NCBI GenBank assembly: GCA_036426205.1 | Contig: CM071567.1 | Span: 295,605,752-295,669,751 of the forward strand | DNA: 64,000 bases | Direction of reading: 5' to 3' | Origin: Ascaphus truei | Taxonomy: Eukaryota > Chordata > Amphibia > Anura > Ascaphidae | Shown: in pieces, positions 10,063-19,765 of the stretch | How positions within the stretch are numbered: position 1 is the first letter of the stretch | Layout of the letters: each line of letters starts with the position of its first letter | The notes under the pieces: generated by a model | Databases searched by the model: none | Told to the model about the DNA's origin: nothing | What the model saw: only the letters and a program-made list of their open reading frames with translations | Translations under genes and position numbers: made by a program

Positions 10063-11092
10063 TTATCCCCAACGTTGGAATTTCCCCCTCTCACTGGTTT
10101 CGAGCGGCTCTGTAGAGAAACGGGCCACCAGAAAGGTCTCATAACACAAATTTGCGCAGAATTGGAGAGGGCCACAGAAGCCCCCACACACAACTACATG
10201 CTGCATTGGGCAGCAGAATTGAACATAGTTATAGACCGAGAGGACTGGGAAATTATTTGGGAAACAGCCTCAGGAACTTCCATATGTACCACAATCAAAG
10301 AAAACATATACAAAATACTGTTTCGCTGGTATCTTACCCCAGTTAGAATAAATCAAATCTACCCCCTGGCGTCCGATTTATGCTGGAGAGGTTGCGGTCA
10401 AAAGGGGGACATGGCCCGTATTTGGTGGACATGTCCGGAAATTCAGAAATACTGGGAAACTATACAAAAATTAATTGAAGAGGTCACAGACCTCACAATC
10501 CCGATTGAACCGTTGACCTACCTGCTGGCCAAGCCCTTAGAAACTTTGGACCGACCAACAGGTAAATTAATCTCCTTCATTCTCACAGCGGCTAGATGTG
10601 CGGTGGCGGCCGCCTGGAAGAAGGTGTCTCCCCACTCTAAACAAATGGTAAAAAAAAGGGTGCAAGAGGTGATGGATATGGAGAAATTGTCAGCGTTTCT
10701 GAAAAGATCCACTGTCTCCTTTAATAAGACATGGGCCCATGGCTGACCCAAATGGCACCCTAACGTTGTTATACTATATAAGACAAGAATAGAAGAAAAA
10801 CAGCCTAGAGGTCCCAGTGACAGAGACTGAGGAGAAGGGAAGCAACGCCCCCCCCCTCACCTCCCGCCCCCGCCCTCTTCCCCCTCTCTTTCCTTTTCTG
10901 TTTCAACACTCGCGCTCCCCACGTAGCCCCTGGAGGACCAGGGGAACGTTGAGTCTTTCCCTTTCCTTCTGTTTTCTTTTTTTTCTCTCTTTCACTGATA
11001 AAAAGGAGGAAAATCTGTATTAGGCCGTATTAATGTATGTGACTTGAACGCTGTGAAATGTTTAAATGCCTAATAAAAAAATTTGGAAAAAA
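10063..11092 (+). mobile_element. 5'-truncated Tx1/L1-type LINE, copy 2
   Basis: About 1.03 kb of the same LINE family as 943-2742, in the opposite orientation. It begins at TATCCCCAACGTTGGAATTT within the ORF2 C-terminal region. It ends with a C-rich 3' UTR block (about 10845-10925), GCCTAATAAAAAAATTTGG and an A-run at about 11083-11092. Strong 5' truncation is the norm for this class. Confidence 0.85.
10075..10746 (+). pseudogene. LINE ORF2 C-terminal fragment
   Basis: 223 open codons without a stop, matching residues of copy 1 from EFPPLTGFERLC onward. The C-terminal knuckle is present but its histidine is replaced: GDMARIWWTC here against GDMAHIWWTC in copy 1, so C-x3-C-x7-H-x4-C is broken. 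The open frame reflects recent insertion, not function; endonuclease and RT are absent. The first ATG is internal to ORF2 and is not a real start. Confidence 0.85.
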
Positions 11093-11715
11093 AAAGTCAT
11101 AGGTGTTTGTTGTTTTCAAAAGTTTCGCTGAAGCAGTGAATACAGATGGTGACCCACAAGTAGTACTGATTTTACAAATAAAGGTTTCCACACTTCATGG
11201 GGCTACCAGCTGTGAATGGAGTATATGCAGAAAAGTGTGAAAATTGATACAAGACTGTGCTGAAGCAGGGGAATTTTTAGCAAACAAATGCTGAGTGTAA
11301 AATTGCCCTATAGGGGAAAATGGGATTTCTGAACTGTGAAAAGGGGTTTTCAAAGCCAATTGCTGAATGTTGAGTCACCCTGCCGGGAATGAAAGAAATA
11401 GTCCACTGCAAAGAATGTTTTTCTGCATAAAAAAGTCTGCATATACATTTTGGGAGCAAAACGACGACCAAAAAGTGTGAATGCCATAATACCCAAAGAT
11501 GAGACTGAAAATTACTGAACTCAGGTAGAAAACCAAATTCTGTTGCTGAAGCGGAGGGATTGGACCTAGCAAGTAAATGGTGTAAAGCAAACAGAAGTTT
11601 TTTTTTACTAGCAACTACACATTCAGCATACCTAATGAGAGATTATACCTAGCAAGTAAATGGTGTAAAGCAAATAGACTTTTTTTACCTAGCAACTGCA
11701 CATCTTGTATACCTG
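11093..11715 (+). repeat. Leader of coiled-coil element with direct repeats
   Basis: Non-coding. Near 11096, AGGTGTTTGTTGTTTTCAAA resembles AGGCGTTTGTTGTTTTCATA inside the related solo LTR (21949), so the leader or LTR remnant begins here. A direct repeat of about 80 bp occurs at about 11566-11640 and 11648-11722, each with CCTAGCAAGTAAATGGTGTA, a T-run and CTAGCAACT. The ORF starts at the end of the second unit. AATAAA occurs near 11176. No primer-binding site could be identified with confidence. Confidence 0.55.
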
Positions 11716-14007
11716 ATGAGAGAAAATGCATGCACAGCACTGCTGATATTGAAAAAAAAACTACCCAAGAAAGACAAATCTACAGAGATGCCTGTGAGAG
11801 CCACAACCTCTACAAGCAAAATATGCCCACCTGTAGGACTACCACAATTGGGGGTTCTAGCAAATACAGTGGCAACAGCTGCAATAGTGCCTCCTGAGGT
11901 CAGGAAGAAAATTACACCTGATAGCCTAAAAATGGAGGACAAGATGCAGCGTTCCTGTAATGAACCCTACCCCACGGAAGAGTGGCCCTTCCAGTCCAAT
12001 AAAGAGGAAGACATCTCTTACAGGGAACCCGAACCGAGTCACACCCACAAAACACCCCAAGAATGGTGGGGGTGTCTGAACTCGGCACGAACAGAAAAGA
12101 CTGCTCCCTTTGATGATGAATATGATCAGCAGGAGACAGAGCGGGAGCAGTGGATCACCGAATATTTCCGTCAGCTATTAGAGTTGCAAGAAAAGCCGGG
12201 TGGATCCAGTGACGCTGCTAAAATTTCAAATAAAGGAGACCCCAGTATTCCTGACGGGACGGAGTCATCCAAAACAAAAAGGTGGAAAAAGAAAAGCGGT
12301 TCTTCACTTACCGTAGAAGGAACAGACACGTCCGCAGATCCTGTGGAGGAAAAGGGGGACCGAGTTGCCCTGCAGCCTAGAGAAAATGGAAAATTCGTTC
12401 CGCGGATAACCAAATATCCAGAGGGCCCAAGGCAGAAATCGTGTACCCCAAAGAAGTGTCTGTCTGGTGCCAACAGTGAGGAACCCTCAACCAGTCATCC
12501 CAGGGAAGCGGAGCCGGAACCAGTGAGTGACGATCCCTTGGCCAGCCTTGAAGACGCCCTGAAAATTGCCAGGCGTGACTGTGATCTACTTCGAGAACAA
12601 TTGAAACTTGAGAGAGCAGATAATGCTGAGTTACAGATGACGGTGCTCGCAATGTTATCTGAATCTGGGACAGAATTGGACGATCTCAAGACTGAGCTAG
12701 ATACTGCAAAGGCTACTATTTCCGCCATGGATGAAAAGCAGAGCCAATCTGATAAAATGGTGGCTACGCTAAAGCGGAAGCATGAGGAGGCACTGAAGCA
12801 GATGACAGTCTTCCAGCAAGAGGTTCACACTCTTCGCATAGAGCTGAATGCCTCACAACAGGAGGTCAACAGTGTCCGGATAGAGGTGGACGTATCTCAG
12901 AAAGAGGTTCAGACACTCCGCAGAGCACTGGATGCCTCACATCATGAGACCAACAGCTGCCGCACAGACCTGGAAGTTTCCAGAAAGGAACTACATAGTC
13001 TCACTGAGGAGCTGAACATTGCTAAAGAAACTATTGCCAATCTTAATACAAATCTCCAAGTCTCCCAGAAGGAGCTTCAGACCCTCAACCTAGAGAAGGA
13101 TGTCTCACACCAGGAGACTGTCAGTCTCAAAGCAGATGTGCGTAAATGGAAGGAGGACTGCAAAGAGGCCCTGAATAGTACAGAGACTGAAAAAGGAGAA
13201 CATTTAAGATTACAAAGAAAAAACATAAAACTCAAAGAAGAAAATTTTAATTTGACAAACGACGTCAAGGAAAAAAATGAAAAGCTGCACGAGCTTAAAG
13301 AAATAAATAGACTTTTGGAAGGTGAGAAGTTTGAAGCAGAGCACCGACTGCAGAACCAACTGCAAGGTCTGCGTACGCACCTCGAGAAGGCAAAAGAGAA
13401 GCAGCGAACTCTGCAGGATGACAATCTGCAGGCTGTTAAAGAAATTCAAGTGCTGCAGGAACGTCTGATGACCCAGTATGTCCCCGCAAAGCAGCATGAG
13501 AAACTGAAGGCTACCCTGAGCATCACCAAAGCAATGCTAAAAGCCAAGCTTAGAACCCAGGTGACGTGGCACAAAAGGGAGCACAAGAAGGTCCAGAAAC
13601 TGAAACAAGTAACTGTGGCCCAAGCAAAGAAGTTCATAGTGCTTCACAATGCAATAAAAATGTGGAAGCAAGCTCAGAGAAAGCAAAGCATGCAGATAAA
13701 TTCCCTGAGAAGAGACTTGCAAGACGCACTCAAAAAACAGGGATCTCTCGCGGATGAGATTACAGTCCTACAAGGACAAGTATTGACCCTGACTAAGCGT
13801 CAGTATCCCACAGCCTCAAAAACCCATGAAGACAAGGGTACAGTGAGAGCTGGGAATACCGCTCATCTGAAAGACAAGGTTGCAAAATTTGAACAACCTA
13901 AACAAGCACTAGCAAAACCTTCAGCCACCCAGCAGGCAACAAAAGAAGGTACACGTGCTGAATTAAAACCAGAAGAATCCTTAGCTGATGAAGCTGAAAA
14001 GATGTGA
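11716..14007 (+). CDS. Coiled-coil protein of a non-autonomous LTR element
   Basis: An intact 763-codon frame, the longest in the window. The start ATG at 11716 is the first in frame and lies just after the leader repeats. The N-terminal 100 residues are basic then mixed; residues about 100-260 are charged, with WITEYFRQLLELQEKP as the clearest helix. From about 275 to about 700 it is heptad-rich coiled coil. Residues 365-476 are eight tandem 14-residue units of the type VSQKEVQTLRRALD (42-bp DNA repeats, 12808-13143). There is no zinc knuckle, DTG/DSG protease, YxDD or integrase motif. The tail is Lys/Ala-rich. The TGA at 14005-14007 is GGA in the damaged copy, and the frame continues to TAA at 14218-14220, so the ancestral protein was about 834 residues. 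Role unknown: perhaps a Gag-like self-assembling protein or a captured host coiled coil. I do not recognise a named family. Confidence 0.75.
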   Translation: MRENACTALLILKKKLPKKDKSTEMPVRATTSTSKICPPVGLPQLGVLANTVATAAIVPPEVRKKITPDSLKMEDKMQRSCNEPYPTEEWPFQSNKEEDISYREPEPSHTHKTPQEWWGCLNSARTEKTAPFDDEYDQQETEREQWITEYFRQLLELQEKPGGSSDAAKISNKGDPSIPDGTESSKTKRWKKKSGSSLTVEGTDTSADPVEEKGDRVALQPRENGKFVPRITKYPEGPRQKSCTPKKCLSGANSEEPSTSHPREAEPEPVSDDPLASLEDALKIARRDCDLLREQLKLERADNAELQMTVLAMLSESGTELDDLKTELDTAKATISAMDEKQSQSDKMVATLKRKHEEALKQMTVFQQEVHTLRIELNASQQEVNSVRIEVDVSQKEVQTLRRALDASHHETNSCRTDLEVSRKELHSLTEELNIAKETIANLNTNLQVSQKELQTLNLEKDVSHQETVSLKADVRKWKEDCKEALNSTETEKGEHLRLQRKNIKLKEENFNLTNDVKEKNEKLHELKEINRLLEGEKFEAEHRLQNQLQGLRTHLEKAKEKQRTLQDDNLQAVKEIQVLQERLMTQYVPAKQHEKLKATLSITKAMLKAKLRTQVTWHKREHKKVQKLKQVTVAQAKKFIVLHNAIKMWKQAQRKQSMQINSLRRDLQDALKKQGSLADEITVLQGQVLTLTKRQYPTASKTHEDKGTVRAGNTAHLKDKVAKFEQPKQALAKPSATQQATKEGTRAELKPEESLADEAEKM

Positions 14008-14220
14008 CATTCTCTGGAAGTGGGTGTGGAATTGCAACTTAATCTAAAAGGGGCTGAACTAGCAACCCCATTGAGTGGGAAAAGGGCAGAGAGACAGCTT
14101 CAAGAGCGGAAAACTCAAAGGGCTGTTTTTAAACGCTCTGCAACTGCTGCCATACAGTATGCCTATAATCAGACGAGCACCCGACGCGAGGGAAATCTCA
14201 TGACCGCTCACGTAGAATAA
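14008..14220 (+). CDS. Likely C-terminal extension beyond a nonsense TGA
   Basis: In the same frame as the main ORF: after the TGA at 14005-14007 the frame stays open to TAA at 14218-14220. It encodes a basic tail including KRAERQLQERKTQRAVFKRS. The damaged copy at 9588 has a glycine codon in place of this stop and shares the downstream TAA, so this was probably part of the protein. Readthrough is a less likely alternative. Confidence 0.5.
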   Translation, partial: HSLEVGVELQLNLKGAELATPLSGKRAERQLQERKTQRAVFKRSATAAIQYAYNQTSTRREGNLMTAHVE

Positions 14221-14445
14221 AGACTATACTTGGAAAAAGTCCTCCTCGAGCGACTGAGGGGTGCTGATCCCAAGCACCTTCAGGAGGAGACACGAATAAA
14301 CTGGAGAAAGGGCTCCAATCCCAGCAGGACTGAGGGTTCTCTTCCTCCATCCACTCTCATTCAAGTCACAGAGATATCTAGAATGAGAGTGGAAGGATGG
14401 GCTTTGGCCATGGCAAGACTGAGCTTCCCACAAACAGGGGAGGTA
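14221..14445 (+). other. 3' flank and polypurine tract of coiled-coil element
   Basis: The frame continues open for about 70 codons after the TAA, up to near the LTR, which may be chance or an older coding end. The last bases before the LTR, AAACAGGGGAGGTA (14432-14445), form a typical polypurine tract for plus-strand priming. The 3' LTR starts at once with TGTAACAGG. Confidence 0.65.
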
Positions 14446-15085
14446 TGTAACAGGGGAGTAATCCCTGTTCAAGTAATGTGCCTTTAATCTAGCAGTGTGG
14501 TGGTTAACTGCTGGTAGTCAATTAATAAACACCACCTGCCTGATTTAGATTGCTTACAAAAGCCTGTCTGTTGAGACAGGAAGTGACTCCTTAGCTCACT
14601 TGTGAGCTGACCTTTGGAGACAGAGCAGGGGTTCTTGAGTCTCCCAGGAGAGACTGACAAGAGAACACAGATCTCTGGAGCTGACCATGTCTTGAGCTCT
14701 GCCAGAAGACACAGCAGAGCTGATTTCAAGACACAGGGAAAACTACTAAACCTGAAGCTGACACACCCTGAGGGAAGGGAGCTGAACCAGGAACTGAGAA
14801 GATTTTCCCTCCAAGAAACAGATATGACTTTCATTCTTAAGAGACTTCTTATATCTGCTTATTTCATGCTATGTGTTTGGGGCTGGGAGAAATGCTTGAC
14901 TAAGGGAGATGTGAATTAATTGCATAGTGTTTCACTAGAAATACTCCCAAGTGAATAGAAGCTTTGTCCCCCCCCCCTGTGTTTGGAGGGATTTCCTGAT
15001 GAAAAGGAAAAGGCACAATAAAGCCTTATTATAATTTCACCTTATAAAGTCTCCAATTGTGTACCTCTGTGAACGTCCGTCTACA
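14446..15085 (+). repeat. 3' LTR of coiled-coil element
   Basis: 640 bp, TGTAACAGGGG to TCTACA. A polyadenylation signal (GCACAATAAAGCCTTATT) is at about 15014-15030, the same string as in the related solo LTR. A C-run is at 14967-14977. It is followed directly by target duplication GGTAT and the resumed gypsy LTR. Confidence 0.85.
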
Positions 15086-15507
15086 GGTATATAAAGGGAG
15101 ATCCGCAAATGAGAAGCCAGGGAGGAACCAGGAACTGAATACTATATGCTGCTGGTGCATACAGGTGAGCCCTATGATACAGCCTGATCAGTAACAGAGG
15201 CGGGACCGAGCATGCGCCGACCCGCACGGGTCACTGAGGTCAGGGGGCAGAGACCAGAGCACACGTCACGCCCACGCCGGTCCTGTCCGTCACCAGGACA
15301 GGGCGGAGACTAGGGCATGAGTCAGAAGGGAAGCTGGATGAGCGCACTCGCCGCGTGTCAGAGTGGGGGGCGGGCGGGCAGACAAACCGCGCAAGATCCG
15401 CGCGCGTGCGTAAAAGGCTGTGAGACTGTGCATCCTGGGTGTCCATGGCGGCAGGTGTTTTCAGGTGAAGAGACTGTCTCCAGCCATCAGGATGGCGGAT
15501 CCTCACA
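15086..15507 (-). repeat. Gypsy 3' LTR, proximal part
   Basis: About 420 bp homologous to 20129-20549. It ends (plus strand) in GGATCCTCACA, i.e. TGTGAGGATCC on the coding strand. Just beyond, at 15508-15520, the minus strand has GGGGGGGGGTAC, the polypurine tract of the gypsy element. Confidence 0.85.
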
Positions 15508-16336
15508 GTACCCCCCCCCTCTAGGAGCAACCTCCGGGCAACTCCACAATGGCTTGTTCGGATATTTTGTATGAAGAATACGGACCATTCTGGGTGCGTG
15601 AACCCGATGACTCGGAATCCAGGATCTCCCTCCGGACCGAAGCCTCTCCAATGCACCAAATAATGTAGCGATCCTCTGGAAATCTTGGAATCCAAAATAG
15701 ACTGAATCTCGTACTCTGTTTGGCCTTGGACCATATGAGGAGAAGTAGAAGGAACAGGAACTGAGTACGTGTTCTGGACTACGGGCTTGAGAAGTGAAAC
15801 ATGAAACACAGAATGAATCCTCGTGGAAGGAGGAAGAGAGAGTCGATAAGCAACCAGATTGAGCCTCTCGGAGATAGAGAAGGGTACAAGAAATCTGGGT
15901 GCAAATTTCATAGAGGGAACCTTCAATCTGATATTCCTGGATGACAGCCAGACCTTGTCGCCAGGTTTGAGGTCCAGAGCCGGTCTGCGATAGCGATCTG
16001 CTTTTGCCTATTGACCGCTTTCCGGATGTTGACCTGAATCCTCTTCCAAAGGCTTTGAAGATCCCTGATCCTGTCATTGGCCGCTGAGACCCCGGAAGAA
16101 AGTAGAGCAAGAGTCAATGGGTTGAACCCGTAATTCACGAAGAATGGAGATTCCAGGGTTGAACCACAACGCTCGTTGTTGTGGGCGAATTCTGCCCAGT
16201 GTAAGAGTTCAGCCCAGTCGTCTTGAGAGTCAGATACAAAACAGCTTAAATATTGTTCAAGGGACTGATTGGTTCTTTCCGTCTGACCATTAGTCTGCGG
16301 GTGATATCCTGAGGAGAAATGAAGAGCAATGCCCAA
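15508..16336 (-). pseudogene. Gypsy integrase C-terminal half and chromodomain
   Basis: From 16336 down, the minus strand reads GYHPQTNGQTERTNQSLEQY, the integrase segment bearing the catalytic Glu of the DDE triad, then WAELLHWAEFAHNN. A frame change near 15925 leads to FAPRFLVPFSISERLN (GPY/F-like module), RIHSVFHVSLLKPV, then a chromodomain: EYEIQSILDSKISRGSLHYL and VHWRGFGPEG. Another frameshift near 15620 puts the end of the chromodomain (HAPRMVRILHTKYPNKPL) in a different frame. Chromodomains direct integration toward heterochromatin in chromoviruses. At least two frameshifts make this copy dead. Confidence 0.85.
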
Positions 16337-16527
16337 TTGGAGGCAAAACGAGCACCAGAGCGGAGAAATAAACTGTGACTCTGCCTGATACTATCAACAT
16401 AGGTATTCCGTGAAGGCGGAAGATCTCCCTAATGAAGATATCTGCTAATTTAGGAGAATTGGGGAGACCCTTGAAGGGTATAAAGTGAGACTGTTCGAGA
16501 ATCGGTCCACTACCACGAGAATCATGG
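16337..16527 (-). pseudogene. Degenerate integrase core
   Basis: Expected position of the two catalytic Asp residues of integrase. Conceptual reading in all three frames gives only scraps, with stops and frame changes. I cannot place the Asp residues with confidence. Confidence 0.5.
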
Positions 16528-17457
16528 TCATATCCTTGGAGATAGGTAAATCAACAATGAAATCCATGGACAGGTATGTCCATGGCCGGTCTGAAACAGG
16601 CAGAGGTTGAAGAAGACCCTAGGGAAGGATTCTGGGAGTTTTAGTCCAGCACACATTGGGCACACAGCTATGAAATTTTTTACGTCCTTTTGCATCCTAG
16701 GCCACCAAAATGTACGGGAAATTAGATCCAGGGTCCTCCTGGTGCCGGGATGTCCTGCAGATTTTGAGGAGTGACTCCACTCGAGGACTTTCTTGCAGTG
16801 CAGCGATGAAGTGAAGAGACGATCCTGAGGAGGTGAAATGCTGGGAGGAATGTGACTTTGTTGGCAGACAATGTCCTTGAGTGCTCTGAAAGAAGTTGCC
16901 GACAGAATACATTTGGGAGAGAGGATGGGCTTTTGCTCGTCCTTCGACTGGTCGTCCAGACAGAATTGATGAGATAAGGCATCAGCCTTGACATTCTTGG
17001 ATCCAGGGAGATAGGAATTTATAAAATTAAATCTAGAGAAGAATAGCGACCATCTGGCTTGAAGGGCTCCCAGGCGACGTGCTCCCTCAATATATAACAA
17101 ATTTTTGTGGTCCGTCAGGATAGTTATGGGGTCTTCCGTACCTTCCAAAAGATGTCTTCATTATTCGAGAGCTAACTTCATGGCCAGGAGTTCACGATTC
17201 CCGATACCGTAGTTGCATTCGGCCGGAGAATTTTTTTTAAAAAAAAGGACAGGGATGCAACCTGGACAGGGGATTCTTTCGCCTACTCCAACGTCAGTGG
17301 CGTCAACTTCAAGAGTGAAGGAAAGTTTGGGATCAGGATGGGTAAGAACAGGGGCGGACACGAATGCCTTCTTGAGAAGTGCAAAAGACTGAAGCGCGGA
17401 AGTAGGCCATGAAGCAGGATCCGCTCCTTTCTTGGTTAATGCCGTGAGCATAGCCAC
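16528..17457 (-). pseudogene. Gypsy RNase H and integrase zinc-binding region
   Basis: The segment 17457-17161 encodes the RT-RNase H connection and the first RNase H motif ([14 protein letters not shown]). 17148-16528 encodes ITILTDHKNLLYIEGARRLG (RNase H with TDHKNL), SRFNFINSYLPGSKNVKADA, and the HHCC-type integrase N-terminus ending TFWWPRMQKDVKNFIAVCPM. A stop or frame gap between 17149 and 17160 separates the two. RNase H removes the RNA template during reverse transcription; the HHCC finger helps integrase multimerise. Confidence 0.85.
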
Positions 17458-18462
17458 TAAAGAAGAAAAATTCTGGATAAACCTGCGATAATAATTTGAG
17501 AATCCAAGAAATCACTGCACTGCTTTAAGTGTCGTGGGTTGAGGCCAATCCAGTACTGCCTTGACCTTGGCGGGGTCCATGGTGAGGCCAGTGTCAGAAA
17601 TGATATATCCAAGAAAAATAGTAGAAGTTTGATGAAAATGACACTTCTCGAGTTTGGCAAAAAGTCTGTTCTCTCGTAAGCAAAGAAGCACTTGTTTCAC
17701 ATGATTAACGTGTTCCAGTTCAGATTTAGAAAAGATTAAGATGTCATTGAGATAGATGATTACAAAGGAGTTGAGAAGATCCCTAAAACTTAATTGACGA
17801 AATCTTGAAACATGGCTGGGGCATTGTACAGACCAAAAGGCATGACCATAATGTCCATCTCTGGTGTTGAAAGCAGTTTTCCATTCGTCACCCTGACGGA
17901 TCCTGACAAGATTGTAGGCACCTCGTATGTCCAATTTATAGAAAATATTAGTTCCTTGTAAGCGATCGAAAAGTTCAGAAATGAGGGGAAGAGGATAACG
18001 ATTTTTCACAGTAATTTTGTTGAGTCTATGCAAGGACGTAAGGCTCCGTCCTTTTTTTTTCACTAAGAAGAATCCAGCACCTGCAGGTGTGGTGGACTTA
18101 CGTATAAATCCTTTCTGTAAATTCTCTGCAATATATTCCTTCATTGCCTTGGTTTCAGGCATAAACAATGGGTAAGAGGTTCCCCTGGGAGGCGTAGTAC
18201 CTGGAAGCAGATCAATGGGACAATCGAACGGGCGAGGTGGAGGTAGAATCTCCGATTTGACCTTATCGAACACGTCCCGGAACTTGGCATACTCTTCTGG
18301 CAATTGTACCCTTTCCTTTTCCTCAGACACGGTGGTACCCCCAATACTACTTGCTTTGATTATGCAGTTCTTAGTGCAGAAAGAGCTCCATTGAATGGGT
18401 TCTTTGTTAAGCCAGTCCACCCGGGGATTATGGATCTGTAGCCAGGGAAGGCCGTGGATCAC
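17458..18462 (-). pseudogene. Gypsy reverse transcriptase, catalytic box changed
   Basis: 316 codons from 18462 to 17512 are open: GLPWLQIHNPRVDW (linker after protease), FDCPIDLLPGTTPPRG, NRYPLPLISELFDRLQGTNI, FYKLDIRGAYNLVRI (first catalytic Asp present), and then FVIIYLNDILIFSKS. The last is the YxDD box with its first Asp replaced by Asn (YLND; plus about 17749-17760), which should abolish polymerase activity. Part of the fingers between ATF and FRDL is scrambled by compensating frame changes. The frame then passes through FLGYIISDTGLTMDPAKVKA. Confidence 0.85.
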
Positions 18463-18716
18463 GCTAATGGATTTGTCTGAATAACTTTCAGTTGAATCTT
18501 CTCCAAGTGATTATTCTCAATTTTGAGATAAAGTACCTCCGTCTCCAGTAAGATAAAAGCCGACTGAAGAGGTCTTCCGTCAATGGCTTCAAGAGCAATG
18601 GGACTTCTTTTACGCCTGATAGGAACCAGATGACGTTCTGCGAACGCTTGATCTATGAAGTTTCCCCTGAACCTGAATCGAGGAAAGCAAGCGTCAGACT
18701 TGGAAGCCCTCCCCAA
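18459..18716 (-). pseudogene. Gypsy retropepsin-like protease
   Basis: Reads GNFIDQAFAERHLVPIRRKR, ALEAIDGRPLQSAF and a C-terminal HLEKIQLKVIQ, the usual chromovirus protease fold. The active-site LDSGSG lies just upstream (about 18672-18690) in a different frame, separated from GNFID by a one-base indel. The ORF overlaps the RT ORF by 4 bp. Confidence 0.75.
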
Positions 18717-18751
18717 AGAGAGTGATGGGGAGAAGAATGCAAGAAGGGTTG

Positions 18752-19763
18752 TCAGTAGAAATAGGGGAAAGAGAAAGCGTTCCCAATGAGACTCCCCCGG
18801 GTCTCATGGGAACTTTGCATTTCCCGACTTTTGGGGACAGAAGTATGCAAAATATCCAGATTTACCGCAGTACAGACATAAACCGGCATTCTTGCTTCGT
18901 TGCTTCTCGGATTTGGAAAGACTGGTACCCCCAATTGCATAGGTTCAGAAGCATCCGGGAGAGGAATCTCAGATTGGCTCACCTGACCGGGAGTGATACG
19001 GGATGGAGTGACACGATGATGAACCCTCTCTGATCTCCTTTCCTGAAGGCGATGATCCACCTTGATGCAATCGGCGATTAGTTCTTCCAAATCGGTGGGG
19101 CGATCATAGGTTGCCAGCTCATCCTTCAAGGCTTCAGATAACCCCTGCCAAAAGGCCGCGGACAGGGCTTTGTTGTTCCAATCTGTCTCTGCAGCTATAG
19201 TTCTAAATTTGAGTGCGTATCTAGCAACAGTACGATTCCGTAGGGAGACATGGAATAGTGCAGAAGCAGCAGATAACTTACGGCCGGATGTATCGAACAC
19301 CTTCCGGAACTCCCTAGTGAAGGCTCCGATATCCTGTGTGAGGTCGGATCTCCGTTCCCAGATGGGAGAGGCCCAGGCAAGAGCGTTATCTATAAGAAGA
19401 GAGACAATATACTCCACTTTGGCGCGGGGAGAGTTAAGCGGGACAAATTCATTTCAAATTGAATAAAGCACTGGTTAAGAAATCCCCGACATTCGTGGGT
19501 GTCACCCCCATAGCGGTTAGGAGTAGGTAACTGGGGTTCTTGAGAAATGTTTGAGTAGGACATAGTGGCAGGCTCAGGAACCATGTGAACAAGAGAGGAG
19601 TGAGGCTCTTGGAAGAACGTGTGAGAGAGCTGAAATTCAACTGAAGGGAACGCATGTTTTGATCACTAGCCACAATTGTTTCCTCAATAATGGAGAGGTA
19701 GCTTGCGTGTGTGCTCAGGACTCTTCCTACCTTAGCGGGGTCGAAGTTTGTGTAGCTGAGCAT
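18752..19763 (-). pseudogene. Gypsy Gag (matrix/capsid/knuckle)
   Basis: 19763-19449 gives the N-terminus (HASYLSIIEETIVASDQNMR, coiled) and DFLTSALFNLK after frame drift. 19417-18752 gives the capsid: IVSLLIDNALAWASPIWERR, FREFRKVF-type segment, YALKFRTIAAETDWNNKALS, FWQGLSEALKDELA. A CCHC knuckle follows in another frame as CLYCGKSGYFAYFCP, where the histidine is replaced by Tyr. The first codons (FDPAK in place of a usual MDPAE-like start) suggest that the true start has mutated and that the upstream ATG at 19763 is accidental. Several frameshifts. Confidence 0.8.
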
Positions 19764-19765
19764 AC

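Larger units (their letters stand above)
7862..15085 (+). mobile_element. Coiled-coil-coding LTR element inserted in the gypsy LTR
   Basis: It starts TGTAACAGGGG and ends CTACA, with the 5-bp duplication GGTAT on both sides (7857-7861, 15086-15090), and it sits exactly within the gypsy LTR. Contents in order: first 242 bp of an LTR, a damaged second half of the coiled-coil ORF with its 3' flank, a 5'-truncated LINE, a leader with direct repeats, the intact coiled-coil ORF, a polypurine tract and a 640-bp 3' LTR. I see no protease, RT, RNase H or integrase anywhere in it. A related solo LTR with its own target duplication lies at 21552-22033, which shows that the family moves. Best read as a non-autonomous LTR retrotransposon; the duplicated middle may be partly an assembly artefact. 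Confidence 0.75.

Noticed and set aside
12808..13143. Regular 42-bp repeats as a CRISPR-like array
   Set aside because: Contiguous units with no spacers, inside an open coding frame; protein repeat is the plain explanation.
12377..13722. Several minus-strand frames opposite the coiled-coil ORF
   Set aside because: Shadows of the plus-strand coding sequence; Ser/Phe/Leu composition follows from the other strand.
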